From positions 186,001 to 250,000 of the forward strand of contig CAXSGY010000004.1 in NCBI GenBank assembly GCA_964237235.1: a stretch of 64,000 bases of DNA, written 5' to 3'. Of the stretch, positions 17,051-27,600 are shown piece after piece. Below the pieces are notes generated by a model that saw only the letters and a program-made list of their open reading frames with translations, was not told where the DNA came from and searched no databases. Source of the DNA: GCA-002050365 sp964237235. Lineage in GTDB: Bacteria; Acidobacteriota; Blastocatellia; Pyrinomonadales; Pyrinomonadaceae. Made by a program: the position numbers and the translations under genes. Each line of letters starts with the position of its first letter. Position 1 is the first letter of the stretch.

Positions 17051-18940
17051 TTAAATCAAAACTCTTTCGCCGGCGCGCGGCGACCATCTTTTGACGACTC
17101 CCTCGCGCTGTTTCGTCCGCATCACGAGCTGGCTGAACGAATTTAGAGACGAATAAAGCCCGAAAAATCTTTCTAAAACCGAAGCGAAAACAAATAAACC
17201 GCTGCCGACAAACTGATTTTCGTCGAAATCTAAAATCGTTTCCACGCCGCGCACGAAGCCCGCGCCGGTGCGGTTGCCGATTCGCCTGACGACCTTGCGG
17301 CTTTCGATGCCGGTGATGCCCAAAATCTGTTTGTGGTTAGCCGCCGAATCATCAAAATTGTAAAGCTGCAAAATTTCCTGCAACGCTTCGGGAACGCCGT
17401 TCTGATTTTCGACGAGCGACAGATAATTCAAATTCAGATGCGAGATCAGCCGCCACTGGGCGGCGCGGCGTTGCGGCGGTCGAATCGTTTCGGTCGGCTT
17501 CGTCACGCAGCGAATGCGCGAAATCAAAGCCGTGCCTTCGACTTCAAAATCGCCTTCCCGGTTGCCGAACGGCAGACGCGCCGGCAAATCGCGGTTCGAG
17601 CAGGTCGCTCTGACGGTCAAAACTTCTTCCGCCGGAACGCGCGGGTTGAAATTCGTATCAACCAGCGTCATAAACATTTCCGTGCCGTCGTCTTCGGGTC
17701 GCTGCGACGCGCGGCGGTTGGCATACCAGAAAACCTTTTCGTTTTCTTTGCCGTAAGTGTGCCGCATCGAATAAAACGACGTAAATTCGCGCGTTTGATT
17801 GGTGCGCGGATCGGTCGTGTAAACTTCGTCAATCGAATAAATTTCGTTTGCCTGTTGATGATGTACGTCGGGCAAAATCTGATATTCGTATTTTTGCTGC
17901 GATAAATAAACCGGATCGGTAACCTGCGAAAAAAGATTGATAATCGGCGAACAGCCGAGCATAAACGTTTCCGCCGTGATTTCGGCGCGCGGCGGCACGA
18001 TGTTTTTCAAATGAATGACGATATCGAAATAACTGCCGAATTTTTTCCGCGCCGCCTGATCCAGCCCGTATATGTCGAAAAACAAAAATTTATACGGAAA
18101 AGTAAAATACTCGGTTAAAAGCCGGTAACCGGGAAACGAAAATTTCGAATACGGCAGCATTCCTTCGGATTCTTCAAAACCGACCTGCCGGATAGCGTCT
18201 TTCGTGAGAACGACCGGATCGGGCAATTTCAGTTGGAAATTGCTCATCGTCATCATCGTTTTATTGGTGATCGGAGCTTCCTTCGGCTGAATCTCGACCG
18301 ATGAAGCGTGATTGAAAATCAATTCGTAAAGCGGAAAAATAAGCTGCGGATCGCCGTTGATGTAAAAACGCAGAAATTCGAGCGGTTCGCCCGTTTCCCC
18401 GTTTTTTAATTCGGACAACATCGCGTCGCCGTAACCGCGCAGACTGATTCTGATCTGGCTGTCGGTTAAAATGCCGCGCGCGTTCGGCGGCGCGGTTGAC
18501 TCTAAGCCGGCTGACAGCACTTCGATTGGCACGAGCTGCACGTCGTAACAGGTTTGAAAGCGGCACGGCGCACCGTCAATCGGGCGCGAATAAAGTTTCG
18601 CACCGCGCCCGACGTGCTGCACGCCGGTCAGTTTATCTTTCGGCGAACCGAAATGAAATTGCGAAACCGCCATCGAAGGAATCGGCGCGAGATAATGCGG
18701 ATAAAGTATATTGAGAAAGGATTCGGTGATTTCCGGCAGCTCGTCGTCGAGCTTGAGACTGACGCGCCCCGAAAGAAAAGCGAACGCTTCGACCAGACGC
18801 TCGACGTGCGGGTCTTCGATTTTTTCCTCGTCAATTAACAGACGCGCCGCGATCTTCGGATATTTGCGGGCAAACTCCGCTCCCATCCGTCGCAGAAAAA
18901 TCAATTCGCGTTCGTAATAACCAAGCAGTTCGTCGCGCAT
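17051..18940 (-). CDS. tssF: T6SS baseplate protein TssF
   Basis: The large wedge protein of the T6SS baseplate (VasA/ImpG family), 629 residues, normal for the family. The start MRDELLGYYERELIFLRRMG and the following FARKYPKIAARL are characteristic. Further blocks are DPHVERLVEAFAFLSGRVSL, ILYPHYLAPIPSMAV and the C-terminal RGVETILDFDENQFVGSGLF. It should act with TssG (downstream) and TssK. About 180 bases separate it from tssE upstream. Confidence 0.95.
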   Translation of the reverse strand: MRDELLGYYERELIFLRRMGAEFARKYPKIAARLLIDEEKIEDPHVERLVEAFAFLSGRVSLKLDDELPEITESFLNILYPHYLAPIPSMAVSQFHFGSPKDKLTGVQHVGRGAKLYSRPIDGAPCRFQTCYDVQLVPIEVLSAGLESTAPPNARGILTDSQIRISLRGYGDAMLSELKNGETGEPLEFLRFYINGDPQLIFPLYELIFNHASSVEIQPKEAPITNKTMMTMSNFQLKLPDPVVLTKDAIRQVGFEESEGMLPYSKFSFPGYRLLTEYFTFPYKFLFFDIYGLDQAARKKFGSYFDIVIHLKNIVPPRAEITAETFMLGCSPIINLFSQVTDPVYLSQQKYEYQILPDVHHQQANEIYSIDEVYTTDPRTNQTREFTSFYSMRHTYGKENEKVFWYANRRASQRPEDDGTEMFMTLVDTNFNPRVPAEEVLTVRATCSNRDLPARLPFGNREGDFEVEGTALISRIRCVTKPTETIRPPQRRAAQWRLISHLNLNYLSLVENQNGVPEALQEILQLYNFDDSAANHKQILGITGIESRKVVRRIGNRTGAGFVRGVETILDFDENQFVGSGLFVFASVLERFFGLYSSLNSFSQLVMRTKQREGVVKRWSPRAGERVLI

Positions 18941-19124
18941 TAATGCTGAAAACCCTGAAGATTTATATTTTTACGGTCTCGAAAATTCCGAGCCGGAAAA
19001 AATAAACCGGAAAAATAATATTCTAAGAGCAGCGAGAGTCGTATCGGTTAATAATACAATAATTTAACTTGTATGATAAGCGGAGAAGCGTTTGATTGAC
19101 GCGCGCCGAAATATTTCGAGGTTT

Positions 19125-19610
19125 TTATTTTTCTTCGACCTTAAACTCGCCGCTGCCGACCTGCAGAACGGTATCGAAAACAATCGGTTCGGGAGTCGGT
19201 TCGACCCGGAGCGTCGCCTGAATGCGAAATTTTATGCCGCGCTGAAATTCATCGGCTTCTTCGAGGGCGACTTTCAGATTCATAAAGCGCGGCTCGAAAA
19301 CACGCAGAGCGTTTTCGATGCTGCGAATCAGACTTTTCTTGTCGTCGAGGCTTTTTGAACTCATTCCGGTAAAATCCGGCAACCCGTAAACCGCCAGCGA
19401 ATTGTTTAATTGTTCCAGACTTTCGGGAATTTCCTCGCCCGAAAGACGTGTATTCAAAAGCCATTCGACATCGCGCCGCACCGATTGCTTGAGTTCGCGC
19501 AAATCCTGCGAGCGCGATTTCGGGGCTTCTCTGGAAACCTTCGGTTCGAAGTCAATCAAACGATCAATGATTGACGGCGTAATTTTGATTTCGTTGTCGC
19601 GTAAAGCCAT
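19125..19610 (-). CDS. tssE: T6SS baseplate protein TssE (gp25-like)
   Basis: A small baseplate wedge protein similar to phage T4 gp25, which starts sheath polymerisation. From ATG 19610 the protein has 161 residues and begins MALRDNEIKITPSIIDRLID, the usual TssE opening. An extra 16 residues are possible from 19658. The segment SVRRDVEWLLNTR followed by NNSLAVYGLPDFTG and a late LRVEP fit the gp25 fold. It comes after hcp, separated from it by a strong hairpin at 19661-19710. Confidence 0.92.
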   Translation of the reverse strand: MALRDNEIKITPSIIDRLIDFEPKVSREAPKSRSQDLRELKQSVRRDVEWLLNTRLSGEEIPESLEQLNNSLAVYGLPDFTGMSSKSLDDKKSLIRSIENALRVFEPRFMNLKVALEEADEFQRGIKFRIQATLRVEPTPEPIVFDTVLQVGSGEFKVEEK

Positions 19611-19660
19611 CTGTTTGGTATTCGATTCGATCTTGATGAAAATTTCACGTTTGTTCAAGC

Positions 19661-19710
19661 AGAAAATGTTCGGGAACTATTTGAATATGATAGTTCCCGA
19701 ACATTTTTCT
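19661..19710 (-). terminator. Hairpin terminator between hcp and tssE
   Basis: A long stem with core ATGTTCGGGAACTAT pairs with its complement around a nine-base loop, 18 bp with one bulge at the base. A T-rich tract follows on the minus strand. It lies after hcp and overlaps the longer possible tssE start. It may end most hcp transcripts while some pass on to tssE-F-G. Confidence 0.75.
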
Positions 19711-19745
19711 GAATAATCCTGCATATTTGGGCAATTGTCGCCAAA

Positions 19746-20231
19746 TTAGCTGATAAGGTTTGTCTTCGAGTTATATTTGGTTTTGCCGACGCTGGTCAAT
19801 TTTCCGTCGCCGCCCTGAACCCAATATTCCTGTTCGTAAGTTTCGCCCGTCAGGTGCAAGCCTTCACCCGGCAAGCTGTTCGGCGATTTGCTCACGCTGT
19901 TGCTGGTCACGAAAACCTTTTCCATTTTCAGATGATAATAGGTTTCGGCAGCCGTTTCGCCCGTTTGTTTCAAGAACTTGATTTCGACGATTGGAAAGTG
20001 TTTGCCCGAACACATTTTCGTAAAAATCTGCGGGGTATGTCTTCCGGTGGTGGTGTGGAAGCTCACGCCGTCAATCGTTACTTTGCCGACACCGCTGCCT
20101 TCGCCGAGTTCGGTTGACTGTTCGGTTCTGCTGCTCAACGCAAAGCTGCCGAGTTCGATCCATTTTTCAAGTCCTTTCTGGGTTGATTCTCCGTCCACTC
20201 CGTCGAATCTGATATACATATCTGTTGCCAT
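19746..20231 (-). CDS. hcp: T6SS inner tube protein Hcp (TssD)
   Basis: This forms the hexameric rings of the T6SS tube, 161 residues, normal length. Family blocks are MYIRFDGVDGESTQKG, the loop ELGSFALSSR, GVSFHTTTGRHTPQIF, YYHLKMEKVFVTS and YEQEYWVQGGDGKLT. A strong site AAGGAG stands nine bases before the ATG, fitting high expression. Hairpins lie on both sides (20346-20390 upstream, 19661-19710 downstream), so it may be a separate transcription unit within the tss cluster. Confidence 0.97.
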   Translation of the reverse strand: MATDMYIRFDGVDGESTQKGLEKWIELGSFALSSRTEQSTELGEGSGVGKVTIDGVSFHTTTGRHTPQIFTKMCSGKHFPIVEIKFLKQTGETAAETYYHLKMEKVFVTSNSVSKSPNSLPGEGLHLTGETYEQEYWVQGGDGKLTSVGKTKYNSKTNLIS

Positions 20232-20345
20232 TTTATTTTTCTCCTTATTTCTATCTCTTAGTAATAGTTTAGTTTTTCCCTCAATGAAAACGTCTCAAAG
20301 ACTTAACTTCATTGAGAATCCGTTTCATTTACATTTAATAGACGA

Positions 20346-20390
20346 CGAAGAAATTTACTTTTGCGAACTTTCGTAAAAAAAATTTCTTCG
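20346..20390 (-). terminator. Hairpin between tssC and hcp
   Basis: CGAAGAAATTT (20346-20356) pairs with AAATTTCTTCG (20380-20390), with a possible second inner stem TTTTGCGAA/TTCGTAAAA. It lies nine bases after the tssC stop. It may terminate the tssK-to-tssC message before hcp. Confidence 0.6.
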
Positions 20391-20398
20391 CTCTAAAT

Positions 20399-21886
20399 TT
20401 ATTTCGCCGGCGCGGGCAAATCGGCGACCAATCTCAACGAAACCGAAAGCTCGTCGAGCTGGAAATGCGGACGCAGAAAGGCGACCGCGCGATATGCGCC
20501 CGGTTTGCCGGGAACTTCCGCGACATCAATGCGCGCTTCGCGCAAAGGACGCGAAGCCTTTGCCGATTGGCTGGCGACATCGGTGTCGAGAACATAATTG
20601 TTGATCCAGCGGTTCAGAAACATCTGCGCTTCTTCGCGCGACATAAACGAACCGATTTTATCGCGCATCATCGCCTTCAGATAATGAGCGAAACGCGAAA
20701 CGGCGAAAATATACTGCAACTGCGTCGAGAGACGCGCGTTGGCGTTCGCCGCATCGGTGTCGTATTTTTTCGCACGGTTCGCCGACTGCGTGGCGAAGAA
20801 CGCCGCGTAATCGGTGTTTTTGCAATGAACGAGCGGAATAAATCCGTTATCGGCGAATTCTTTTTCGCGGCGGTCGGTAATGGCGACTTCGGTCGGACAT
20901 TTCATGGCGACTTCGCCTTCGTCGGTTTCAAACGTATGCGTCGGCATTCCGTCAACCAACCCGCCGCCTTCGACACCGCGAATCGCCACGCACCAGCCGT
21001 GCATCGAAAACGCTTCGGTCAGCCGCGTGCCGAGCGCGTAAGCCGCGTTCGACCAAAGATATTTGCTGTGGTCTTTGCCGGTGACATCTTCTTCAAAATT
21101 GAAATTTTCAATCGGTCTCGTCGCCGAACCGTACGGCTCGCGTCCGAGGACGCGCGGCAATGTTAAACCGACGTAGCGCGAATCTTCCGATTCGCGGAAG
21201 CTGCGCCATTTGACGTATTCCGTGCGGTCGAAGATTTTTGAAATATCGCGCACTTCGGTCATCTGATTGTATTCGTCCCAGCCGAACAATTCCGGGGAAG
21301 CCGCGCTTAAAAAAGGCGCGTGCGCCGCCGCCGCGACACCCGACAATTTTTCGAGCAGAGCCATATCCTGCGGATGATTGCCGAATTCGTAATCGCCGAT
21401 TAACGCTCCGTACGGCGCGCCGCCGAACGTGCCGTATTCTTCTTCGTAAATTTTCTTGAACAGTGCCGATTGGTCGAATTCGACCGCGCGCTCGAAATCC
21501 TTCAAAAGGTCTTTTTTGTTGACGCTGATGACGCGAATTTTAAGCTGCGGGCTGGTCAGACTGTTTTTGACCAGATGATTGAGTCCGCGCCACGAGCCTT
21601 CCAATTTCTGGAAATCGGCGTGATGCATAATCTCGTTCATCTGATCGGTCAGAAGGCGGTCAATTTCGGCGATGCGCGAATTGATCGCCACGTCCATATT
21701 CTGCGACATCGTTAATTCGCCCGCCATTACCTGACCGACGAATTCGCTTATCATATCTTTGGCGCGTTCCTTCTGAAATTCGTCGCGCGCCATTTTGCCG
21801 TCGGTCAAAATCTGATCGAGCAAGCTCGTTCCCTGTTCCTCTTGAACTTCAACCTGGGCTTCTTTTTGTTTCGCTTTATCAGCCAT
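20399..21886 (-). CDS. tssC: T6SS contractile sheath large subunit TssC (VipB)
   Basis: The large sheath protein that assembles with TssB around the Hcp tube. The 495 residues are normal. Landmarks are ADFQKLEGSWRGLNHLV, GALIGDYEFGNHPQD, the region FMSREEAQMFLNRWINNYV and the C-terminal RPHFQLDELSVSLRLVADLP, which is diagnostic. The ATG is preceded by AAGGAG that overlaps the end of tssB; only four bases separate the two genes, as expected for a fixed-ratio pair. Confidence 0.97.
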   Translation of the reverse strand: MADKAKQKEAQVEVQEEQGTSLLDQILTDGKMARDEFQKERAKDMISEFVGQVMAGELTMSQNMDVAINSRIAEIDRLLTDQMNEIMHHADFQKLEGSWRGLNHLVKNSLTSPQLKIRVISVNKKDLLKDFERAVEFDQSALFKKIYEEEYGTFGGAPYGALIGDYEFGNHPQDMALLEKLSGVAAAAHAPFLSAASPELFGWDEYNQMTEVRDISKIFDRTEYVKWRSFRESEDSRYVGLTLPRVLGREPYGSATRPIENFNFEEDVTGKDHSKYLWSNAAYALGTRLTEAFSMHGWCVAIRGVEGGGLVDGMPTHTFETDEGEVAMKCPTEVAITDRREKEFADNGFIPLVHCKNTDYAAFFATQSANRAKKYDTDAANANARLSTQLQYIFAVSRFAHYLKAMMRDKIGSFMSREEAQMFLNRWINNYVLDTDVASQSAKASRPLREARIDVAEVPGKPGAYRAVAFLRPHFQLDELSVSLRLVADLPAPAK

Positions 21887-21890
21887 AATT

Positions 21891-22409
21891 TTATTTCTCC
21901 TTTGCTCCGTCCAAACCGAGCGAATCGCTTAGTTCCTTTTGTTTGTCGCTGCTGGCGATGATTTCGTTCAGCATATTTTCCAATTTTTCGTTGCCGTCCA
22001 TTTTGGAGCGCAAATCGGAAAGTTTTTTACGCGCCTCGACCAGCTTGCGAAGCGGTTCGACCTGCTGCACGATGTTGTCCGGCTCGAAGTCTTCGAGGCT
22101 GTTGAACTTTAATTCAACGCCGACCTTGCTGCCGTCGCTTTGCAGTTTATTGTCCACGTTATAAGCGAGACGCGGTTTCATACCCGACATCACCTGATCG
22201 AAATTATCGCGGTCAATTTCGACGAACTTACGATTTTTCAAAGCGGGCAGCGGATCTTCCGGCTTGCCGACGAAATCGCCCATCACGCCGACGACGAACG
22301 GCAATTCCTTCAACTCAATCGCTCCGCCGATTTCCACGTCGTATGTAATTTGGATGCGCGGCGGGCGCACGCGGTCAATTTTATGTTGCAGACTTTCTTT
22401 CTTTGGCAT
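21891..22409 (-). CDS. tssB: T6SS contractile sheath small subunit TssB (VipA)
   Basis: The small sheath subunit, 172 residues. It starts MPKKESLQHKIDRVRPPRIQ and continues ITYDVEIGGAIELKELPFVV and GVMGDFVG, the standard TssB opening. The later FNSLEDFEPDNIVQQVEPL and the C-terminal helix with ENMLNEIIASSDKQ fit. It pairs with TssC immediately downstream, and the tagJ/impE gene two genes upstream encodes a known TssB-binding accessory family. Confidence 0.97.
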   Translation of the reverse strand: MPKKESLQHKIDRVRPPRIQITYDVEIGGAIELKELPFVVGVMGDFVGKPEDPLPALKNRKFVEIDRDNFDQVMSGMKPRLAYNVDNKLQSDGSKVGVELKFNSLEDFEPDNIVQQVEPLRKLVEARKKLSDLRSKMDGNEKLENMLNEIIASSDKQKELSDSLGLDGAKEK

Positions 22410-22486
22410 TTTAGATTGTTCTCCTTTATGTATTCTGAAATTTTGACTCTATTACTATTCGTAAATTTTTTCGCTTTTAATAGCTT

Positions 22487-23620
22487 TTAATAGCTCGACG
22501 ATTCGCCGTCGGTTCCGGTATTAAAGCCGAGCGTTTGCCGCAGATTCGACAGCACCGAATCGTCTTTAATGACATCCTGCAGCCAGTTCTCGAGCGGCAT
22601 ATTGCCCCACTTGACGGCGCGCGCGACCAGGTATGAAACCGGGCTGTGCGGCTCGGCTCGCTGGAAATAATCGGCGACATCGGACAATCTTTTCAGCGCG
22701 TCGGCGCGCGTCTGAATCGCGCCGGTGCGCGCGCCGGTTTCACCTGTGACCGTCGCGCCGTCGCCCGCGTTTTCTTCTTCAAACGCTTCGACCGGATCGG
22801 GTTCTTCTTTGCGTTTTTCTTCGAGCAGAAGTTTAACCTGCGTGTGTATGTCTTCGAGCGTTTTTTTCAAACCCGAAAGACCGGGAGCCTGATTGCGGTC
22901 GAATTTTTCTTCGATGACGCGGTTCAAATCGTTATATTCGGTCCAGCATTCTTCGATGGTAAAATTTATCTGCTCGCAAAAAGCGCGGCGCGTGTTGCTT
23001 TTCGCCTTGCGCCAAAGTTCGCCCGTCACGCGGCTTTCCCGTTCGGCTTGCGCCTGCAGCTCGCGGTAACGCTGTTCGTCGGCGGACAAAAGCGTTTCGA
23101 GATTTTCGGGAATGTCGAATTTTTTAGAATCCTCGCAATCCAGATAGTTGTAGCCCGCGCCGTCAATAATCGGAATTTTCTTGATAAGCAAAGTAAACAC
23201 GGGCGTTTCGAGCCACGAAATCGCATTCGCGCGACCTTCCATATCGCCTTCGTCAACTTCGGGATGCAGCGTCTCCCAAAATGTTTCCTGCAAACCGCTC
23301 ATCAGCTTTAAACTGTCGCGCAAACCGGCGAAACCGTGAACGCTGCTCAACCCTTCGGAAAGATACGCGGCGATTTGCAAATCCTTCGATTGCGAAGTCA
23401 AGGCGGGAACGGCGAGATTGATGACCTGGCGATAATCGGCATATTTTATGTCGGTTTTCCAATCGCCCTGATTCATCGTATCGTCGGCGCGGCGGGCTTC
23501 GGCGATCTGGTCGTAGATGCCCGAATAGCGCAGCGATTCGCCCGCCGGATTTTCTTCGGAAATCGGCTGAAACATTGCCTCAAAATCAATGACCGGCGGT
23601 TTTTGGAGTTCTTCGCTCAT
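22487..23620 (-). CDS. tssA: T6SS protein TssA (ImpA N-terminal domain)
   Basis: A cap/baseplate-associated protein that guides tube and sheath assembly. The 377-residue protein has the ImpA-N domain at the start, with ENPAGESLRYSGIYDQIAEA and the block DWKTDIKYADYRQV. SVHGFAGLRDSLKLM and FWETLHPEVDEGDMEGRAN follow. The C-terminal part has ADALKRLSDVADYFQRAEPH and SPVSYLVARAVKWGNMPLEN, typical of the short TssA type. About 110 bases separate it from tagJ/impE upstream. Confidence 0.94.
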   Translation of the reverse strand: MSEELQKPPVIDFEAMFQPISEENPAGESLRYSGIYDQIAEARRADDTMNQGDWKTDIKYADYRQVINLAVPALTSQSKDLQIAAYLSEGLSSVHGFAGLRDSLKLMSGLQETFWETLHPEVDEGDMEGRANAISWLETPVFTLLIKKIPIIDGAGYNYLDCEDSKKFDIPENLETLLSADEQRYRELQAQAERESRVTGELWRKAKSNTRRAFCEQINFTIEECWTEYNDLNRVIEEKFDRNQAPGLSGLKKTLEDIHTQVKLLLEEKRKEEPDPVEAFEEENAGDGATVTGETGARTGAIQTRADALKRLSDVADYFQRAEPHSPVSYLVARAVKWGNMPLENWLQDVIKDDSVLSNLRQTLGFNTGTDGESSSY

Positions 23621-23718
23621 TTGAAAAAAGATTGCTTCCTCGCTTAATCGAAATAATCGAGAGTTTTTAAGTTTTTCGTTTAATTCGTTAATAATCTAAA
23701 TGCCGTTAGAAAGTCAAG

Positions 23719-24564
23719 TTATTTATCGTCGGAATCTTCTTCGGACGGCACTTCCGCATTTTCAGCCCGTTCTTCGTGTTCAAATTCAATCGTTTGAATA
23801 TCGAGCAGCGATTTTTCTTTCCCGTCCATCCAGAAAAGCTTCATTCCCTCGCCGGCGAAAATCTCTTCGCCGAGATCGCGCCAATCGGTCATTCGTCCAA
23901 GCCGGACGCGGTCGTCGCCGCTTTTTGAAGAACCGGCGTAAAGCGCGGGCAGAAACATTTCGCCGCTGACTCCGGTAATTGTTTCGACCTGCGCCTGCAC
24001 CCAATAAAGATCGCGCAGAGTTTTCGGCGCGAAAAGCTCGATGCTTTTGACTTCTTCGAATTGCAGCCAGATATACGAATCTTTGACGAAAACCTCGAAG
24101 ACACAGCTCGTCAAATCGTTGTAATCGCGGAAATCGCTGACCGTTTCGCCGTTGATTTTACAGGGATAAGCCGGTCTTTCTTCTTCGACCTTATCGAGCA
24201 ACTCGCGCGCTTCCGCCAGATTCCCTTCCCGGATGCGATTATTCGCCGTCAGTAAATCTTCGACATAAGCAAGCGGCGCGGCGAGAAATTCCGGTTTTTG
24301 ACCCGCGTCGAAAAATTTCAGACGGTCGCGCTCGCCCTTGAAATTTTGCCGGTAAATCTGCGAGCCGATCATCGCGTTGACATCTTGATGACCGATCACA
24401 TCGAGCTGTTTTTCGGCGCGTTCCCAATCACCGGAAAAACACGACAGTTCAAACAGAAACGTCCGCGCTTTGGCATCGGTCGGATTGGCTTTGACGGCGG
24501 CTAAGGCTTCTTCGACCGCGCTTCCGAGATTGCCCGCGTCGAGTTGTGTTTTGGCTTCGTTCAT
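23719..24564 (-). CDS. tagJ: ImpE/TagJ-type T6SS accessory protein
   Basis: A 281-residue protein of the ImpE/TagJ family, known in other systems to bind the N-terminus of the TssB sheath subunit and help ClpV-linked sheath handling. It begins with TPR-like helices (LDAGNLGSAVEEALAAVKAN, FELSCFSGDWERAEKQLD) and ends in the ImpE domain: DLTSCVFEVFVKDSYIWLQF, LRDLYWVQAQVETITGVSGE and RMTDWRDLGEEIFAGEGMKL. It lies between tssM and tssA. TagJ occurs only in some T6SS types, so it helps place this locus. Confidence 0.9.
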   Translation of the reverse strand: MNEAKTQLDAGNLGSAVEEALAAVKANPTDAKARTFLFELSCFSGDWERAEKQLDVIGHQDVNAMIGSQIYRQNFKGERDRLKFFDAGQKPEFLAAPLAYVEDLLTANNRIREGNLAEARELLDKVEEERPAYPCKINGETVSDFRDYNDLTSCVFEVFVKDSYIWLQFEEVKSIELFAPKTLRDLYWVQAQVETITGVSGEMFLPALYAGSSKSGDDRVRLGRMTDWRDLGEEIFAGEGMKLFWMDGKEKSLLDIQTIEFEHEERAENAEVPSEEDSDDK

Positions 24565-24662
24565 AAATTTTCAGTTTTTAACTTTTCTACAGTCGCCAGC
24601 CGAAACGTCGCCGACGAAAATTTTTATGGTGCGTTTTACAACGGAAAATTTCCCGCTCAAAC

Positions 24663-27600
24663 TTATTTCACCAATTTCTCCGGCGCGCGGATTGATTTGA
24701 AAAATTCCTTGTCGAATAAATCCGCGCCGCTCGGTTTAACGGTTATCGAAACCTTTTTGCCGCCGAGCGTATAAGTCAGAGCATATTCGCCGCTCGGTCC
24801 TTTCTGAGGATTGCCGCGATTGATAAATTTGAACAATCCCCAGGTTCCCGGCTCTTTAATGGTTGCGTTCGACGAATCGGTCGAAGTATTGGTTTGTAAA
24901 AACTTACTCGTGTTCGTGTTGCCCGTCGTCGCCGTCGGCGAAGAAGTGGTCGCCGGTTTCGGCGTGGTCGTCGCGCCCGGCGCAGTCGTCGTGCTGCTTG
25001 ACGAAGCGAGACTCATAAACACGCCGGTTTCGGTCGAACCGCCGGGGAACTTCAATTTGCTCGAAGCCGAACCTTCGGACGTAACCTTTTGTCCGTCAAT
25101 CGTAATTTCGACAATCGCGCCCGGCGTTGGCGCGAGAATGAAATCGTATTCAAAGCCCGGCGCGGCGTTTTTGCCGTAGAGAGCTTCGCGCAGAATCAAC
25201 ATACGATTCAAATAGGCGACGAAATCGTCGCTGAATTTGACTTCGCTCGTGTCTTTCAACTTTAATTGTCCCGGATTGCCGTCGAAATATTTCTTGATAC
25301 GGTCGTCATAGAAACTCTTAAAGCTTCCGTTGACCGGATTAAGAAAAGCCGTCAGTTTCGCCAAATCCGTATCGGACGCGCCGTCGGCGAACGGGAAACC
25401 GCCTTCGATCTCCTTAGCTTTCGGTCGCAGCTCTTCGCTCCAGGTTTTTTCAAGCTGCTGCTGCCCGCCGTGATTGAGCAGGATGTTTAAGTTGTCGAGC
25501 GGTTTTCTCAAAAGTCCGGCAATTTCCTGTCCAGAAGAAGTCGTGCCGAAGACACCCAGTAATGGAGTGATTCTTTGAGTCTCGGTCCTCAGATCAGGAA
25601 GCAGTCTATCGTCTTCCTTTGCCAAATCCTGCTCTAATTGATTAATTTGACCGATACTTAAACCGTTAAATTTGTTCGACACTTTGCCTATTGCGCCCTG
25701 GTAATTATCAATCGGCGCGTTTGTCTTACCGGGTTCGCCCATAAATCCGAAAAGCGGATTGAAATCTTTCTCGACCTGCGTGTCCCCGCCCGTGGCGACC
25801 GGCTGGCTCGAAGAACCCCAGAAACCTTTGATCGTGTCCCACCAGCTTCCGGCGACGGGTTTGGCTGAAAAATTTGTGTTGAGAGCGACCTGCGCCAAAA
25901 GAAGTTTAATCGGCGAACTAGCCGACGAAAACGACTGTAAAGCATCTTTGGCGTTTTCCTTCGTATACGGCTTGACATTTATGCCGCGCACGAAATTTCG
26001 CCAATGGTCGGCGTAATCGCGCAGGTAAATATCTTTGAGCTTGCCCGTATCGGTTGACTGCGCGAGCGCGGCTTTGCCTTCTTCGCCCGCTACCCAATCG
26101 TCGGTTCCGAGCTGGCTGCCCGCGTCGCTGATCGCGGTCTGCATCAGCTTGTAGCCTTCGAGCGTATATGCGCCCGGCACGACATACGTGCCTTCGACAA
26201 AGAGCGTGTTCGTGTTATCTCTGTATAAAAGATTTTCCACGCTGGTCGGTCCGAATTTTTCGTCAATTTGTTTGGAAATTTCCGCCACCTTGGTCTTGTA
26301 ATAACGGTTGACCGCCGGAAACGCTTTAAGTTTTTCGCGGACGGATTTGACTAAATTATCGTCAACCTGAATGGATTGCAGCTCTTGTCGGTCCCATTGT
26401 TTCGACCAAAATTCGAGCTGCTGCTGGGCTTCGCCGGCAAGTTCGGGCGGCAGTTTCGAATCGCTCGCCCAAAAATCCTTCAGCGTGTTGGCAATCGCCC
26501 CGGCATCGGCTTTACTCCGATATTTTTGAGACATCATCAGATAAACCTTCAGCAATTCATAATTTTTATTTAAGGTTTCTTCTTCCTGCTGCTTTAGCTG
26601 ATTCGGGTTGACGACGGCGGGCGCGGCGGCGAACTTTTTCAATTCCGCCTCGATACGAGCAACCGTCGGCTTTTTAAATCTTTGTTCGGTAACGGTGAAA
26701 TAAATCGGCAAAAGCTTTTCGTAAATTTCATTGCCCGAATAAAAGCCCATTCGCATATAAACGGGCGCGCCTTTCCGTTCATACTCGTCGAGCCGCGCCA
26801 ACAATTGACGCAAATCTTCGGTCGCGGCGAGTTCCTTTCTCGCTTCGTCAGCCTTTTTTTCGAGCGGATTTTTATTATTGTCGCCGCGCGAGATATCAAT
26901 CAGAGCGCGTCCCTTTTCGCCTGCTTCATTGAGCATCTGCTTATTGTTATAAAGCGAAACGCCCGCCAGAGTCAGCACGGATAAAACGAGCAGCGCGCCG
27001 AGAGCCGTCAAAAGCCAGCCGAGAATCGGCGGACGCTGTTTCTGCTCCTGCAGCGTCCGAATCAAATCCTTATCGCGCAGCAAGACATCGCGGAAAAGGC
27101 GTTCGGTAAAATACGTGCCGCCGACGCTCTGCGGAACGTTCGACATCGTTTGTCCGCCCGGCGGTGCTTTTAATTGGTTGGCAGGGGAGGCGGTAAAATA
27201 AAAGCCGCGCAAAAACGGATTTTCGCTGAACGGATTCGGACGAAACAAGGTCGAGACGAAGCTGCCGATTTTGCGCCGCGCCGAACCGAAATGCAGCGGA
27301 AAATTAAAAATGCGAAGCTGTCTGACCGCCGGAAACGGCGCGGACAGGCGCATCAGCCGACGCTTCATCAAAGAATCCTGCAAAAGTTCGTATTCGCCGT
27401 CGAAAAGTGCCTGCGAATTATCCGCTTTTTCAATCGGAATCGTCGCGCCCCAAACCAGATTTTTCGCTTCGCCTTTGGAGGTCGAAAACGAATCGCGGAA
27501 ACCTTCAATCGCGTCGGCGTTGGTGAAAATCAAATAAACCGGAAAACGAATTTTCGTCCGCGTCATTACGTCGTCGAGCCGCGCGCGCAAGACCTTCGCC

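Noticed and set aside
20465..21166. 233-codon plus-strand frame
   Set aside because: Antisense shadow of tssC.
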